From Bosea sp. RAC05 (GTDB lineage: Bacteria; Pseudomonadota; Alphaproteobacteria; Rhizobiales; Beijerinckiaceae), in contig NZ_CP016464.1 of NCBI RefSeq assembly GCF_001713455.1, forward strand, positions 3,520,001-3,584,000: 64,000 nucleotides of DNA, read 5' to 3'. This document shows positions 48,822 through 57,795 of the stretch, piece after piece (position 1 is the first letter of the stretch; each line of letters opens with the position of its first letter). The position numbers were made by a program, and so were the translations under genes. The notes beneath the pieces were generated by a model that was not told the origin of the DNA, did no database searches, and saw only the letters and a program-made list of their open reading frames with translations.

Positions 48822-49177
48822 TGAGCCCTACCCTTGCGATGCCCGCCGCCAAGATCGGCCTCAACCTCGCCGGCAGCCTGGTCAACGGGCTCTCCAACGC
48901 CCTCGACCCGGCCACCGCCAAGGCCAAGAAGCAGGCCGACGATTTCGAGACGATGTTCCTCGAGCAGGTGACGCAGCAGCTCACCGCCGCCCCCTCGGGC
49001 AGCGAAGGCCCGCTCGGCGAGAACGGGATCGGCGGCGACGTCTACAAGTCGCAGCTCACCCAGGAATACGCCAAGCAGATCCAGAAGGCCGGCGGCATCG
49101 GCCTCTCCGACAGCATCCTGCGCGATCTCCTGCGCGTGCAGGAGCAGTCCGGCGCGGCCCAGTCCTTCGGAGCCTGA
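48821..49177 (+). CDS. Rod-binding protein, FlgJ N-domain/CheL type
   Basis: This 118-residue protein has the rod-binding domain (DDFETMFLEQVTQQL, then GGDVYKSQLTQEYAKQI and GIGLSDSILRDLLRVQE). It lacks the muramidase half of enterobacterial FlgJ. This short form is called CheL in Caulobacter, where the gene also follows flgI. ATG 48821 overlaps the flgI stop. It probably assists rod assembly. Confidence 0.85.
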   Translation: MSPTLAMPAAKIGLNLAGSLVNGLSNALDPATAKAKKQADDFETMFLEQVTQQLTAAPSGSEGPLGENGIGGDVYKSQLTQEYAKQIQKAGGIGLSDSILRDLLRVQEQSGAAQSFGA

Positions 49178-49180
49178 TGA

Positions 49181-49669
49181 ATGTCGTTCGCCAGACGCGT
49201 TCTCGACGAACGGCCGCGCATCGCGACGGCGCTGGAAGCCAGGGCGCTGGTCGAGAGCGTGCTCGAGGCGCTGGCGGCGCTGTCGCATCTGGTCGGCGAG
49301 GAGACCGAGCTAGTCCGCGCCGGGCGGCTGCCCGAGGCGATGACGCGCGAACCGCGCAAGACCGAGCTCGCCGGCATCTATATGCGCGGCGTCGAGCAGG
49401 TGAAGCTCAATGCAGTGGCGCTGGCGCGCTTCGTGCCCGACCAGGTGCAGCGCCTCAAGGCCTCTCACCACGCCTTCCAGACGCTGATCGAGACCAACCA
49501 GATCGTGCTGGCGACCGCGCGCGCCGTCTCGGAATCGATCATCCGCGACCTCGCCGCCGATGCGAACCGCCCGAGCCGCGCGGCGGGCTACGGCCCGACC
49601 GCGACCGTCGGCGCCGGCGCCTTCGCGCGACCCAATGCCGGCCCGCTGATGGTTTCGCGCCGGCTGTGA
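49181..49669 (+). CDS. FlgN/FlbY-like flagellar protein
   Basis: This 162-residue helical protein has LVGEETELVRAGRLPEAMTR and KTELAGIYMRGVEQVKLNAV, a pattern like FlgN export chaperones and Caulobacter FlbY. It lies three bases after the cheL-like gene, giving flgI-cheL-flbY. Its likely job is a chaperone for hook-associated proteins. The last 30 residues are disordered. Confidence 0.6.
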   Translation: MSFARRVLDERPRIATALEARALVESVLEALAALSHLVGEETELVRAGRLPEAMTREPRKTELAGIYMRGVEQVKLNAVALARFVPDQVQRLKASHHAFQTLIETNQIVLATARAVSESIIRDLAADANRPSRAAGYGPTATVGAGAFARPNAGPLMVSRRL

Positions 49670-49849
49670 GCCGTCGCCGCAAACAAAATCAGGCGGCTGC
49701 GCCGAAACCTCTCAATATTTACCTAATTTCTTGACGTCGGATTCAAGTTTCTCTGCCAGCGTGGCCAGGTTCGGACAGGTCTGACCCGTCCGGACGGACG
49801 GCTGGCAGCGGTCGACACCGCTGCGCCGTGACTCCAGAAGGAGTGGTCC

Positions 49850-50338
49850 ATGGATTTCGGCAATGCGCCCCGCACGGCGCCCATCGGAGGCATCCCCGTC
49901 GTCCCTCGCGCCGACGTCGTCGCCGCGCAAGGCAGCGTCTCGGTCGAGCTGCCGCCCGAGCAGACGGTCCAGTCCGCCCAGGTGGGCGAGGCCGTGAAGC
50001 TCGATCTGCGCGCCCAGGAACGCAGCGCCCGCGACATCGATGCCCGCACGCGCGACCTCCAGACCCGCGCCGCCTTCGCGCGCCGCAGCGCGGAGGGGCA
50101 GCAGCAGGAGCGCCAGGCCGAGCAGGATCTCGATGCCGCCGTCGAGCGGCGCATCGTCATCGAGCCGCGCACGCGCGCCATCGTGATGCAGCAGCGCGAC
50201 CGCGACACCGGGGAGACGATCTCGCAATTGCCCGACGAGACCATGCTGAAACTGCGGATCTATTCGCGCGAACTCGCCGACCGCGCCCGCGATGCGGAGG
50301 AGCAGCCGGTGGCCCCGCAGGTCGAGCGCATCGCCTGA
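49850..50338 (+). CDS. FlaG-like flagellar protein
   Basis: This 162-residue protein has a charged helical middle (ARRSAEGQQQERQAEQDLDA) and a C-terminal part RRIVIEPRTRAIVMQQRDRD followed by GETISQLPDE. This resembles the FlaG pattern (a D-x-x-T, then I-x-Q-I/L-P-x-E). It lies directly before the flagellin genes, the usual place of flaG. A GAAGGAG ribosome-binding site precedes it. FlaG affects filament length and cap assembly; the call here is moderate. Confidence 0.6.
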   Translation: MDFGNAPRTAPIGGIPVVPRADVVAAQGSVSVELPPEQTVQSAQVGEAVKLDLRAQERSARDIDARTRDLQTRAAFARRSAEGQQQERQAEQDLDAAVERRIVIEPRTRAIVMQQRDRDTGETISQLPDETMLKLRIYSRELADRARDAEEQPVAPQVERIA

Positions 50339-50589
50339 GGGCACCGGGCCGCCTCCCCTTCATCTCATCTTTCACAGACAGCAACGCCCGCCTCGCGCGG
50401 GCGTTCTGCTGTTGGCCACCCCTGCCGAGCATTGCCGTTCCGTTAACCACGATCGCAGCCCGGTCCGGACGCGCGGCATTCGACGACCGAAATTTACCTC
50501 CTGTTACGAGCTCGGGAGGGATGGTCCACCCGTCGCGGCCAGAATGATCGCGACTGCCAGAAGGCACCAAACCAGAAGGGTTTATCACC

Positions 50590-51927
50590 ATGGCCACCGC
50601 TATCTCGAACGGCGTCCGTTCCTCGCTCGCCTCGCTCCAGACCATCACCAGCCAGGCCGCCGCTGTTCAGAACCGTCTCGCCACCGGCAAGAAGGTCAAC
50701 ACGGCCGTCGACAATCCGGTCAACTTCTTCACCGCCCAGTCGCTGAACGATCGCTCGAGCCAGCTCAAGGGCCTGCTCGACGGCATCTCCAACGGCATCC
50801 AGACGGTGCAGGCCGCCTCCAAGGGCATCGACGGCATCACCAAGCTCGTCAGCTCGCTCCAGTCCACCGTCAAGCAGGCGCAGGCCGACGCGGCTCAGAA
50901 CCGCCCGACCGTCGTCGGCACCGGCACGACCCTGGCCACCGCCGGCGAAGCCGCGCTGACCAGCAAGAGCCTGAAGGACATCGCCCTCGACAAGCGCGTC
51001 GGCAGCGCCGGCGACACGACCGTCGCCACCGCCACCGCCAGCGCCGCGGGTGACCTCGGTGTCGACACCACCGCCACGCCGGCCCTGAACATCCAGATCG
51101 TCACCAACCCGGCCGCCGCGACCTCGACGACCAACATCTCCGTCGCGCTGACCGCCAACACGACCGTCCGTGACGTCGTGAACGCGATCAACACCTCGGG
51201 CGTCGCCACCGCCTTCGTCGACGAGAAGGGCCTGCTCAACGTCAAGGGCACGGGCTCCGAGACGCTCGGCGTCGGTATCGGTGTCGGTGCGGATGCCGCT
51301 GCCGCCACCACGGCTTCGGCGACCGGTACGTCGAACGCCGCCTTCGGCCTCAACGCCACCGACCGCACCACGGGTATCGCCTCCTCCGGCGTGACCTCGG
51401 CGACGCGTTCGAACCTGATCGAGCAGTACAACACCCTGCGCACGCAGATCGACTCGCTGGCCAAGGATGCGGGCTTCAACGGCGTCAACCTGCTGCAGGG
51501 CGACAAGGTGACGATCGCCTTCAACGAAAAGGGCGGCAAGAACCAGACCAAGCTCGACATCCAGGGCACGAGCCTGACGTCCGACAACATCGGCATCCAG
51601 CAGGCCGGCAACGCCCAGGTGGCGGGGACGATCAACTTCCAGAACGACTCCGATCTGGAAAAGGCCACCACGGCCCTGACGAGCGCCCTCACCTCGCTGA
51701 AGTCGCTGTCGTCGACCTTCGGTGCCAACCTGTCGGTCGCCCAGACCCGCCAGGATTTCACCAAGGACCTGGCCGACGTCCTCTCGACCGGCGCCGCGAA
51801 CCTGGTGAACGCCGACGCCAACGAGGAAGCCGCGAACCTGCTCTCGCTGCAGACCCGCCAGCAGCTGTCCCAGACCGCTCTGTCGCTCTCCTCGCAGTCC
51901 GACCAGGCCGTCCTGCGTCTGTTCTGA
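50590..51927 (+). CDS. Flagellin 1
   Basis: This 445-residue flagellin has conserved D0/D1 ends. The N-terminus includes NRLATGKKVNTAVDNPVNFF and the C-terminus ends TRQQLSQTALSLSSQSDQAV LRLF. The middle is Ala/Thr/Gly-rich. It has no signal peptide and is exported by the flagellar type III system. A strong terminator follows, so it is its own unit. Upstream (50432-50447) there is only a degenerate CtrA-like half-site (TTAAC). Its paralogue lies 190 bases downstream. Confidence 0.93.
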   Translation: MATAISNGVRSSLASLQTITSQAAAVQNRLATGKKVNTAVDNPVNFFTAQSLNDRSSQLKGLLDGISNGIQTVQAASKGIDGITKLVSSLQSTVKQAQADAAQNRPTVVGTGTTLATAGEAALTSKSLKDIALDKRVGSAGDTTVATATASAAGDLGVDTTATPALNIQIVTNPAAATSTTNISVALTANTTVRDVVNAINTSGVATAFVDEKGLLNVKGTGSETLGVGIGVGADAAAATTASATGTSNAAFGLNATDRTTGIASSGVTSATRSNLIEQYNTLRTQIDSLAKDAGFNGVNLLQGDKVTIAFNEKGGKNQTKLDIQGTSLTSDNIGIQQAGNAQVAGTINFQNDSDLEKATTALTSALTSLKSLSSTFGANLSVAQTRQDFTKDLADVLSTGAANLVNADANEEAANLLSLQTRQQLSQTALSLSSQSDQAVLRLF

Positions 51928-51978
51928 TCCTTCGTCCGCAGAAAGCGGGCAGCCCACAGGATGTGGGCCGAAGACAAG

Positions 51979-52014
51979 AAGGCGGCGGAGCCACGGCTCC
52001 GCCGCCTTTTTTCA
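51979..52014 (+). terminator. Rho-independent terminator of flagellin 1
   Basis: The 14-bp stem AAGGCGGCGGAGCC / GGCTCCGCCGCCTT has a 2-base loop and is followed by further T. It lies 51 bases after the flagellin stop and is one of the strongest terminators in the window. Confidence 0.93.
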
Positions 52015-52038
52015 TTCGTGAACGCCATCGCCGCCGCA

Positions 52039-52054
52039 TTAACGGTTTGTTATC
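52039..52054 (+). promoter_or_regulatory. CtrA-like site before flagellin 2
   Basis: TTAACGGTTTGTTATC matches TTAA-N7-TTAAC with one mismatch. A further TTAAC half-site follows at 52056. It lies 63 bases before the flagellin 2 start. Confidence 0.5.
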
Positions 52055-52116
52055 CTTAACGGGGAATTATCGGTCATCACCGCACGAGCGCAGAATCGCG
52101 CTTCAGGGGACCGAAG

Positions 52117-53463
52117 ATGGCGAACACGATTCTTTCCAGTGGCGTGCGCAACAACCTGCTCACGCTCCAGAAGACGACGAGCGAACAGGCTGTCCTGCAG
52201 AACCGCCTCGCGACGGGCCGCAAGGTCAATTCGGCCATCGACAACCCGGTCAACTACTTCACCGCCCAGTCGCTCAACGACCGAGGCAGCCAGTTGGGCG
52301 GCCTGCTCGACGGCATCTCGAACGGCATCCAGACGATCCAGGCGGCCTCCAAGGGCATCGACGGCATCTCCAAGCTGGTCCAGTCGCTGCAGTCGACGGT
52401 CAAGCAGGCCCAGGCCGACGCCGCCCAGAACCGGCCCACCGTCATCGGCACGGGCACGGCGCTCGCCAGCGCCGCCGAAACCCAGGCGACCAACAAGAGC
52501 CTGAAGGACATCGCCCTCGACAAGCGCGTCGGCAGCGCCGGCGACACGGTCGTGACGGCGGCGACGGCAGGCGCGGCGGGCGACCTCGGCATCGACGTCA
52601 CCGCGACGCCGGCCCTGAACATCCAGATCACCACCGGCCCGGTCGGCGCCCCGACCTCGACCACCAATATCGGCGTCACCCTGACGGCCAACACCACCGT
52701 CCGCGACGTCGTCAACGCGATCAACGCGTCGGGCGTCGCCACCGCCTTCGTCGACGAGAAGGGCCTGCTCAACGTCAAGGGCATCGGCTCCGAGACGCTC
52801 GGCGTCGGCATCGGCGCGGGCGCCAACGCCGGCGCGGCGGTGACCGCCTCGTCGACCGGTGCCCAGAGCGCCGCCTTCGGCCTCAACGCCACCGACCGCA
52901 CCACCGGTATCGCCTCCTCCGGCGTCACCTCGGCGGTCCGCTCGAACCTGATCCAGCAGTTCAACGACCTGCGCACGCAGATCGACCAGCTCGCCAAGGA
53001 TTCGAGCTTCAACGGCATCAACCTGCTGGCCGGCGACCGTCTCTCGATCGCCTTCAACGAGAAGGCCGGCACCAACCAGACCAAGCTGGACATCCAGGGC
53101 ACCAACCTGACCGCCGAGAACCTCGGCATCCCGCAGGCGATCAACACGCAGCTGGCCGGCTTCTTCAACTTCCAGAACGACCTCGACCTCGAAAAGGCGA
53201 CCGGCTCGCTCTCGAACGCGCTGACCTCGCTGCGCTCGCTGGCCTCGACCTTCGGTTCGAACCTCTCGGTCGCGCAGACCCGGCAGGACTTCACCAAGGA
53301 GATGGTCAACACCCTGACCATCGGCGCCGACAACCTCGTGCTCGCCGACTCCAATGAGGAAGGCGCCAAGCTGCTCGCCCTCAACACCCGCCAGCAGCTC
53401 TCGCAGACCGCGCTCTCGCTCGCCTCGCAGGCCGACCAGAGCGTGCTGCGGCTCTTCAGCTAA
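52117..53463 (+). CDS. Flagellin 2
   Basis: This 448-residue flagellin is closely similar to flagellin 1 along its whole length, including the variable centre (TDRTTGIASSGVTSA and LKDIALDKRVGSAGDT are shared). The two therefore come from a tandem duplication. The ends are canonical (NRLATGRKVNSAIDNPVNYF; C-terminal LASQADQSVLRLFS). It has its own promoter region and is followed after 50 bases by flbT, with a small GGGGGC-GAAA-GCCCCC hairpin at 53470-53485 between them. Confidence 0.93.
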   Translation: MANTILSSGVRNNLLTLQKTTSEQAVLQNRLATGRKVNSAIDNPVNYFTAQSLNDRGSQLGGLLDGISNGIQTIQAASKGIDGISKLVQSLQSTVKQAQADAAQNRPTVIGTGTALASAAETQATNKSLKDIALDKRVGSAGDTVVTAATAGAAGDLGIDVTATPALNIQITTGPVGAPTSTTNIGVTLTANTTVRDVVNAINASGVATAFVDEKGLLNVKGIGSETLGVGIGAGANAGAAVTASSTGAQSAAFGLNATDRTTGIASSGVTSAVRSNLIQQFNDLRTQIDQLAKDSSFNGINLLAGDRLSIAFNEKAGTNQTKLDIQGTNLTAENLGIPQAINTQLAGFFNFQNDLDLEKATGSLSNALTSLRSLASTFGSNLSVAQTRQDFTKEMVNTLTIGADNLVLADSNEEGAKLLALNTRQQLSQTALSLASQADQSVLRLFS

Positions 53464-53513
53464 TCGTCCGGGGGCGAAAGCCCCCTCCTCTCCAGCCAGA
53501 AGGCAGGATCGTC

Positions 53514-53906
53514 ATGGCCCTCAAGGTCGAACTCAAGCCCCGCGAGCGCATCATCATCGGCCAGGTGGTGATCCGCAACGACGAGCAGCGGACCCGCTTC
53601 TTCATCGAGGGCGACGCGCCGATCCTGCGCGAGAAGGACATCCTCACGCCCGCCACCGCCGACAGCCCGGCGAAGAAGATCTATCTCGCCATCCAGCTCA
53701 TGTATCTGGCCCAGGACCCGATGTACCAGCATCAGGTCTATTTCGAGCTGGTGCGCGACTTCGTCCAGGCCGCGCCGAGCGCTCTGCCGCATATTCACGA
53801 GATCAATAACCGCATCTTAAGCAGCGACCTCTACAAAGCTCTCAAGGCAGCCAAGAAGCTGATCGCTTACGAAGCGGAACTCATCGAGAATGCAACACGG
53901 GTTTAG
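53514..53906 (+). CDS. flbT: Flagellin synthesis repressor FlbT
   Basis: This 130-residue protein is specific to alphaproteobacteria. It begins MALKVELKPRERIIIGQVVI. The family stretches LAQDPMYQHQVYFELVRDF and DLYKALKAAKKLIAYEAELI are present. FlbT binds flagellin mRNA leaders in Caulobacter and couples flagellin synthesis to hook completion. Its last 17 bases overlap flaF. Confidence 0.92.
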   Translation: MALKVELKPRERIIIGQVVIRNDEQRTRFFIEGDAPILREKDILTPATADSPAKKIYLAIQLMYLAQDPMYQHQVYFELVRDFVQAAPSALPHIHEINNRILSSDLYKALKAAKKLIAYEAELIENATRV

Positions 53907-54261
53907 CGCTTACGCCTCCGCCTCGCGGGCCAACCAGGCCGTCGTTTCCCCTCGCGAACTCGAAGCCTCCCTCCTCATCAAGGCCGCCGTCCGCCTCCAG
54001 GCGATCCATGACGACTGGACGCTGGCCGATCGCGATCTCGACGATGCGCTCGCCTACAACCGCAAGCTCTGGACGCTGCTGGTCTCGGCCGTGATCGCCG
54101 AGGACAACCCCCTCCCCGTCGGCATCAAGACCAACATCCTGAGCCTGGCGAACTTCATCTTCAACCAGACCTTCAAGGTCGCGGCGAACCCGACCCGCGA
54201 GGGCCTGCCCGTGCTCGTCAGCATCAACCGCGACATCGCCGCCGGCCTGCGCGGCCGCTGA
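53890..54261 (+). CDS. flaF: Flagellar biosynthesis regulator FlaF
   Basis: This 123-residue protein has the family features AYASASRANQAVVSPRELEA, NRKLWTLLVSAVIAEDNPLP and NILSLANFIFNQTFKVAANP. FlaF works with FlbT, as an activator of flagellin production in Caulobacter and Rhizobiales. It overlaps flbT and is followed by a hairpin terminator. Confidence 0.92.
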   Translation: MQHGFSAYASASRANQAVVSPRELEASLLIKAAVRLQAIHDDWTLADRDLDDALAYNRKLWTLLVSAVIAEDNPLPVGIKTNILSLANFIFNQTFKVAANPTREGLPVLVSINRDIAAGLRGR

Positions 54262-54293
54262 GGCGGCGCTTCAGCCCCGCCCCGAAACGCCGC

Positions 54294-54323
54294 AAGGGCG
54301 CCACCGCGAGCGGTGGCGCCCTT
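54294..54323. terminator. Hairpin between convergent flaF and flgL
   Basis: The 14-bp stem AAGGGCGCCACCGC / GCGGTGGCGCCCTT has a 2-base loop. It lies between flaF (plus) and flgL (minus) and could end both. Confidence 0.85.
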
Positions 54324-54340
54324 TCTCGTTCGGCGAACCC

Positions 54341-55858
54341 TCAGAGATAGTTGGTCAGCGTCAGCTTGGAGAGGATCGAGGTGGTCTCGTAGCTCGCCTG
54401 GAGCTGCGTCTGCAGCGACAGGATCTGCACCGCCACCTCCTCTCGGGAAACCGTCTCGACGCTCGACAGCGTCGTGCCCAGATAGTTCTTGGTGCTCTCG
54501 TGACGCTCTTTCGCCCGTGCCAGGGCGGTCTGCGCCGAGCCGAACTCGGTGATGATCTCGGCCGGCTTCTGGGCGCCGTTGCCGAAGGCGAGACGGTCGC
54601 TGACGCGCGCCGTCATGGCCTCGTAGCGGGACTGCGAGTTGGCGTCGTTGGCCGGGAAGGTCTCCACCGCCATGATCGCGAACTGCGCCAGCCCGATCCG
54701 GAAGGCCTCCTCGTTGGCGCGCGCACCGGTGCCGACGATCTGGCCCTTGTCGACCTGCACCGAGGCGGTGCTGCGCGCCGGATCGCTGCCGTCGTCGCCG
54801 CGATACCAGATCACCGTATTGGCCGGCGTGCCGGCGGCGGGCGCGGCCGTCGCCGTGTTGTAGGGCGGGCCCGGCACCCGCAGCGGCGGGCTGCTCGCGG
54901 TGCCCGCGAAGAAATTGCGCGCCGCCACCTGCGAGGACGCGGCCGAGAGCGTCGTCGCGGCCTCCTTGCCAAGCGCGGCGGTGATCGAGGCGCGCAGATT
55001 GGTCGCCGTCGCGTTGACGTCGACGCCGATCTCGAAGCTGTCGCTGGCCTGGCCGGTCGTGCCGGTGGCGCGTGCCGCCAGCACGATCTCCTCCGTCGTG
55101 CCGTCCGGCAGGGTGAGCTGGACGCGCAGCGTATCGCCGACCGCCGGCTGGCTGGCGACGGTGACGGTCAGGTTGGCCGGCGGCCCGGCGGTGAAGGCCG
55201 GGGTCATCGCGGCCGAGGAGCTGGTGGCTCCGGCGAGCTTGAAGCCGTAGCCATGCGCCGGCGCCTCGTCGGCGATCGTCGCCGTTGCCGCGGCCCCGCC
55301 CGTGGTCAGGCGTCCGAGCCCGGCGACGCCGAGATCGGCCTGGCGGCGCTCGTCGATCAGCTGGCGCAGGCCGGCCCGGCCGGCGCCATCGCCCTCGATG
55401 ATCTCGGTATAGCCGAGCGTCGGCTGCACGTCGGAGGTCTTGCCGGAGAACAGGTAGCGGCCGTTCACCTGCGTGTTGAGCAGGTCGAGCGTCTGCTTGA
55501 ACTTCTCCTCGGCCAGAACCTGCGGCGCCGAGCGGCCCGTCGAGCTCGGGATATAGGTGTTGGAGCGCGTGTCGTTGACCGTCTCGGTCGTCAGCTTGGC
55601 GTAGTTCTCGACCGCCTTCGAGGAAAGCTGGAGGTTGACGTTGCCGCGCGTGATCCCTTCCAGCCAGGAATCGAGGGTGGAGATCTTGGCGTTGAGGTCG
55701 AGGCTGGTGAGCCGGTCCGTGCCGAGATCGCCATAGGTTTCGGCGCGCTGCTGCGTCGCGAGCTGGCGCTCGAGATCGGTGAGGTCGGCGCGGGTCGAGA
55801 CCAGGCGGTTCGGCGTCGCCGCGCGATAAGCTCCGGAGCCATAGGACGAAATGGTCAT
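54341..55858 (-). CDS. flgL: Flagellar hook-associated protein FlgL (HAP3)
   Basis: This 505-residue flagellin-like protein joins hook and filament. The N-terminus MTISSYGSGAYRAATPNRLV has a D0 helix. The family block TLDLLNTQVNGRYLFSGKTS is near residue 120. The C-terminus ends SVETVSREEVAVQILSLQTQ. It is longer than E. coli FlgL because of an expanded middle. It follows flgK by seven bases. Confidence 0.88.
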   Translation of the reverse strand: MTISSYGSGAYRAATPNRLVSTRADLTDLERQLATQQRAETYGDLGTDRLTSLDLNAKISTLDSWLEGITRGNVNLQLSSKAVENYAKLTTETVNDTRSNTYIPSSTGRSAPQVLAEEKFKQTLDLLNTQVNGRYLFSGKTSDVQPTLGYTEIIEGDGAGRAGLRQLIDERRQADLGVAGLGRLTTGGAAATATIADEAPAHGYGFKLAGATSSSAAMTPAFTAGPPANLTVTVASQPAVGDTLRVQLTLPDGTTEEIVLAARATGTTGQASDSFEIGVDVNATATNLRASITAALGKEAATTLSAASSQVAARNFFAGTASSPPLRVPGPPYNTATAAPAAGTPANTVIWYRGDDGSDPARSTASVQVDKGQIVGTGARANEEAFRIGLAQFAIMAVETFPANDANSQSRYEAMTARVSDRLAFGNGAQKPAEIITEFGSAQTALARAKERHESTKNYLGTTLSSVETVSREEVAVQILSLQTQLQASYETTSILSKLTLTNYL

Positions 55859-55865
55859 GGCGCGC

Positions 55866-57734
55866 TCACACTCTCATCAGCACGTCCATCATCTCCTTGA
55901 CCGTGGAGATGATGCGGGCGTTGGCGGCATAGGCGTTCTGCAGCTCGATCAGCGTCGCCATTTCCTGGTCGACGCTGACCTGCGCGGTCTCCTGGAAGCG
56001 GCTCTGTATTGCAGCGAGCGCGACCTTCTGCCCCTCGTCGAGACGCTTGGCGGCCTCGACCGCCTGTCCTTGCGTCGAGACGACGCGCTGGACGAGGCCG
56101 GAGACGGTGACGTTCGTGGTCGCGGTCGAGCCGTCGATGCCGAGCCGGTTGGTCACGGCCCGCTGGCTCTGCGTCAGCCGGTCGAGCAGCAGCTTCGGCC
56201 GCGTCGTGTCGCCCTGGGCGGTCGTCGGCTCGAAGGCCACGAGCTTGGAGCGGTCGGCGACCAGCGCCTGGTTGAGCTGGATGCGCCCGGCGAAGCCCAG
56301 CGTCTGCGAACCATTGTCGTAGGAGCCGGTGAAGACGCCGCCACTGGCGCCGCTGTCGACGAAGAAGGGCAGTTCCGCGCTGCCGCCGACGGACGACAGC
56401 GTCGTGGCGGTCGGGCGCGCGGTCAGCGCCTTGACGTCGCGCGTGCCGGCGGCTCCGTCGTCGACGATGCGCAGCACCGAGCCGGTGTTGGAGACGGTGA
56501 AGCCGCCGCCGAGCGCCGTCTGCATCTGCGCGGCGACCGAAGCGGGACCGCCCGAAAAGTCGATGCCGACCACGCGGTTGTTGGCATCGCCACCGGCCGA
56601 CGCCGGCAGCGGCAGCGAGGCCGCCGAGTCGACGCGCACGAAGGTGAAGCGCTGCGTCGCGCCACCGGGCGTCACCGCATAGTCGAGCGTCACCTTGTTG
56701 CCGGCCTGGAGACCGGTGAGATCGACGTCGAAGCCGGTGACGGCACCGGCGGTGACGGCCGTGCCGGCGATCTCGCGGTCCGACAGCGCGCTGGCGAGCT
56801 GCGCCGCGATCTCGTCGAGCTGGGTCTGGGCCTGCACCAGCGTCGTGTCGCGCATCTCGATCAGCGCGGCGATCTCGCCGGAGCGGAAGGTCTTGTTGGC
56901 GATCGCGTCGAGCGAACCGCCCGTCGTGTTCGACATGGTGATCGTGCCGACGCCGCGCTGCGCCGGATTGCTGCTCCACTGGTCGTCGGGCGAGAGGCCG
57001 GAACGGGCATCGAAGCTGAACACCACGGAGGGGCGGCCGTCGAAGATCTGCGTGCCGCCGCTGGTGACGATGCTGGTCGACCCGCGGGCGTCCTCGCTCG
57101 TCTTGATGTCCATGTACTGCGACAGATCCGAGAGGATCAGGTCGCGCTGGTCCTTGAGATTGGCGAGCGCCGGATCGTTCGGCGAACCGACGATCCGCGC
57201 ATTCACCGTCGTCAGCGCGCCGAGCAGATCGTTGATCTTGTTGACGCCGGCGGCGATGCCGCTTTCCGCTTGCGAGCGCAGGCTCTGCACCCCGTCCGAC
57301 AGGGTGTTCAGGCGGCCGGCGAGCTGCGTCGCCGAATCGAGCACCGAGGTCCGCAGGCTGTAGGACGACGGGTCGTTCTGGAAGGCCTGCAGCGCCGAGG
57401 TGAAGCCGTTGTAGATGGTGTCGAGCGCCGTCGAGCTGCCGGGTGCGCCGTAGAGCTTGTCGACGCTGGCGAGCATGTCGGCGCGCGTCGAGGTGTAGGC
57501 GGCGCCCGCCGATTCCTGCCAGAGCTGGTGCTGGACGATCTTGTCGAGCAGCCGCTGGACCTGCGTGGTCTGGGTGCCGACGGTCTGGCCGCTCAGGCTG
57601 TCCGAGGTCGTGACGACGCGGCGCACATAGCCGGCCGTGCCCGCATTGGCGACGTTCTGCGAAACGACGCCGATGCCGACCTGGGTGGCGTTCAGCCCCA
57701 AGATCGCCGTGTTGAGGGAGGTGCTCAGACCCAT
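55866..57734 (-). CDS. flgK: Flagellar hook-associated protein FlgK (HAP1)
   Basis: This 622-residue protein starts MGLSTSLNTAILGLNATQVG and has the rod/hook motif SQNVANAGTAGYVRRVV. The C-terminal EMATLIELQNAYAANARIIS and VKEMMDVLMRV are diagnostic. It sits between flgE and flgL, 61 bases downstream of flgE. That gap has a GC-rich hairpin (57751-57777) without a T run. Confidence 0.95.
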   Translation of the reverse strand: MGLSTSLNTAILGLNATQVGIGVVSQNVANAGTAGYVRRVVTTSDSLSGQTVGTQTTQVQRLLDKIVQHQLWQESAGAAYTSTRADMLASVDKLYGAPGSSTALDTIYNGFTSALQAFQNDPSSYSLRTSVLDSATQLAGRLNTLSDGVQSLRSQAESGIAAGVNKINDLLGALTTVNARIVGSPNDPALANLKDQRDLILSDLSQYMDIKTSEDARGSTSIVTSGGTQIFDGRPSVVFSFDARSGLSPDDQWSSNPAQRGVGTITMSNTTGGSLDAIANKTFRSGEIAALIEMRDTTLVQAQTQLDEIAAQLASALSDREIAGTAVTAGAVTGFDVDLTGLQAGNKVTLDYAVTPGGATQRFTFVRVDSAASLPLPASAGGDANNRVVGIDFSGGPASVAAQMQTALGGGFTVSNTGSVLRIVDDGAAGTRDVKALTARPTATTLSSVGGSAELPFFVDSGASGGVFTGSYDNGSQTLGFAGRIQLNQALVADRSKLVAFEPTTAQGDTTRPKLLLDRLTQSQRAVTNRLGIDGSTATTNVTVSGLVQRVVSTQGQAVEAAKRLDEGQKVALAAIQSRFQETAQVSVDQEMATLIELQNAYAANARIISTVKEMMDVLMRV

Positions 57735-57795
57735 CGTCGGCTCCTGTCGTGGCGCGCGGCCCTCCTGGGCCGCGCCTCATCCGTCCTGAAAGCCG

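Noticed and set aside
50522..50537. A GG-N10-GC match before flagellin 1 as a sigma-54 promoter
   Set aside because: Outside the GG and GC core it matches the consensus poorly (TGGTCC-N5-TCGCG), and such cores are frequent in GC-rich DNA.
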